In this document: positions 21,429-21,907 of the stretch, piece after piece
How the letters are laid out: each line of letters begins with the position of its first letter
How positions within the stretch are numbered: the first letter of the stretch is position 1
NCBI GenBank assembly: GCA_963602445.1
Contig: CAVCIY010000081.1
Location: 1-21,907, forward strand
Length of the DNA stretch: 21,907 nt
From: Alangreenwoodia sp963602445
GTDB taxonomy: Bacteria > Bacillota > Clostridia > Peptostreptococcales > Anaerovoracaceae
Reading direction: 5' to 3'
Program-made: the position numbers and the translations under genes
Notes under the pieces: generated by a model
What the model was told of the DNA's origin: nothing
The model's input: the letters and a program-made list of their open reading frames with translations, nothing else
The model's database searches: none

Positions 21429-21907
21429 CACTTTTTTGCCAAAAGTTTTTTGCAGGTGACAACTCTGTCATGACCTGCCAAATCTCTGTGAACCTTAATG
21501 CTGCAATAATGACCGTCGCTTGCGAGCAGCTCCGACACGGAGGCTCCCTGATCATGGCCGATTTCTGCCATCAAGCACGCGCCGTCCTTCATATAACGAT
21601 GTGCCTGCTTTGCTATGATTCTGTAGAAATCAAGCCCGTCTTCGCCGCCGCTCAGCGCTAAATGAGGCTCATGGTCTCTTACTTCGGTTTGAAGAGTCTT
21701 TATGACATCTTCCGGAATATATGGCGGATTGGTCAGGATCATATCAAATTTCATGTGCTTTGAATCGTTGACAGGCGGCGCGTCGATGATTGCATCCGGC
21801 GCCGTATCGCGTGCGGTCTGCGAAGCTCCTGCGCACGGAGGCTTGTCTGCGATTGTGACGGGCGCTGTGTCGATGGTTGTGCCGGGCGCGGCAGGTGCGG
21901 TCTGCGA
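21419..21907 (-). CDS. prmC: Protein-(glutamine-N5) methyltransferase PrmC, C-terminal part (5' end outside window)
   Basis: Methylates the GGQ glutamine of release factors, so it works on the product of prfA in this same cluster. The frame is open to the right window edge; 162 codons plus stop are visible. The catalytic motif 'FDMILTNPPYIPEDV' and the following 'LALSGGEDGLDFYRIIAKQA' and 'GACLMAEIGHDQG' are clear. Just before NPPY the sequence is an Ala/Thr/Pro/Asp-rich stretch of about 45 residues ('TAPAAPGTTIDTAPVTIADK' and onward, with 'SQTA' occurring twice), where normal PrmC has only a short loop and a strand. It is probably an in-frame low-complexity insertion. A shorter start at Met 21754 would remove essential parts. 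Confidence 0.9.
   Translation of the reverse strand, partial: SQTAPAAPGTTIDTAPVTIADKPPCAGASQTARDTAPDAIIDAPPVNDSKHMKFDMILTNPPYIPEDVIKTLQTEVRDHEPHLALSGGEDGLDFYRIIAKQAHRYMKDGACLMAEIGHDQGASVSELLASDGHYCSIKVHRDLAGHDRVVTCKKLLAKKCCP

Overview
The window looks like chromosomal DNA of a low-to-moderate G+C Gram-positive anaerobe, most likely a clostridial Bacillota. This is inferred from gene order and protein style, because no rRNA marker is present. The order carD, yacL-like PIN/TRAM gene, ispD/ispF, aminoacyl-tRNA synthetases, cysS resembles the yacL-ispD-ispF-gltX-cysE-cysS block of Bacillus and Clostridia. The order rpmE/prmC/prfA/sua5/rpiB resembles the Bacillus ywl region. Nearly all housekeeping genes lie on the minus strand, so they are best read from right to left.

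Right part (14.7-21.9 kb, minus strand): prmC (cut by the window edge), rpmE, prfA, sua5 (frameshifted between its two domains), rpiB, tyrS, rplM, rpsI. These serve translation: release-factor methylation, release factor 1, tRNA t6A synthesis, Tyr-tRNA charging and ribosomal proteins L31, L13 and S9. Left part (1-11.2 kb): carD, yacL-like gene, fused ispDF, proS, ppiB on the minus strand, then plus-strand purC, then minus-strand cysS and an AI-2E-family membrane protein that runs off the left edge. Strong sigma-A-like promoters can be read upstream of carD, the PIN/TRAM gene, cysS, rplM and rpmE. Clear intrinsic terminators follow purC, ppiB, carD, tyrS, rpmE and rpsI.

The accessory part is an AT-richer plus-strand island at about 11.4-14.35 kb. 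It holds a class II Fic protein behind a palindromic operator-like site. Behind that is a tightly overlapped three-gene cassette: a stand-alone EndoU-like nuclease/toxin domain, a small acidic probable immunity protein, and a DUF4417 protein. On the right the island is followed by a perfect 150-bp direct repeat carrying nested inverted repeats. A second trace of toxin-antitoxin material lies between purC and ppiB: a deletion-scarred AbiEi/AbiEii remnant.

The most unusual property is the number of short tandem repeats. Many gene junctions carry their own, unrelated repeat family (9, 9, 11, 11, 20, 34, 49 and 65 bp periods), often touching a stop codon or overlapping promoter-like hexamers. Three conserved proteins (the AI-2E transporter, IspDF and PrmC) carry in-frame low-complexity insertions or tails that look like the same process acting inside genes.
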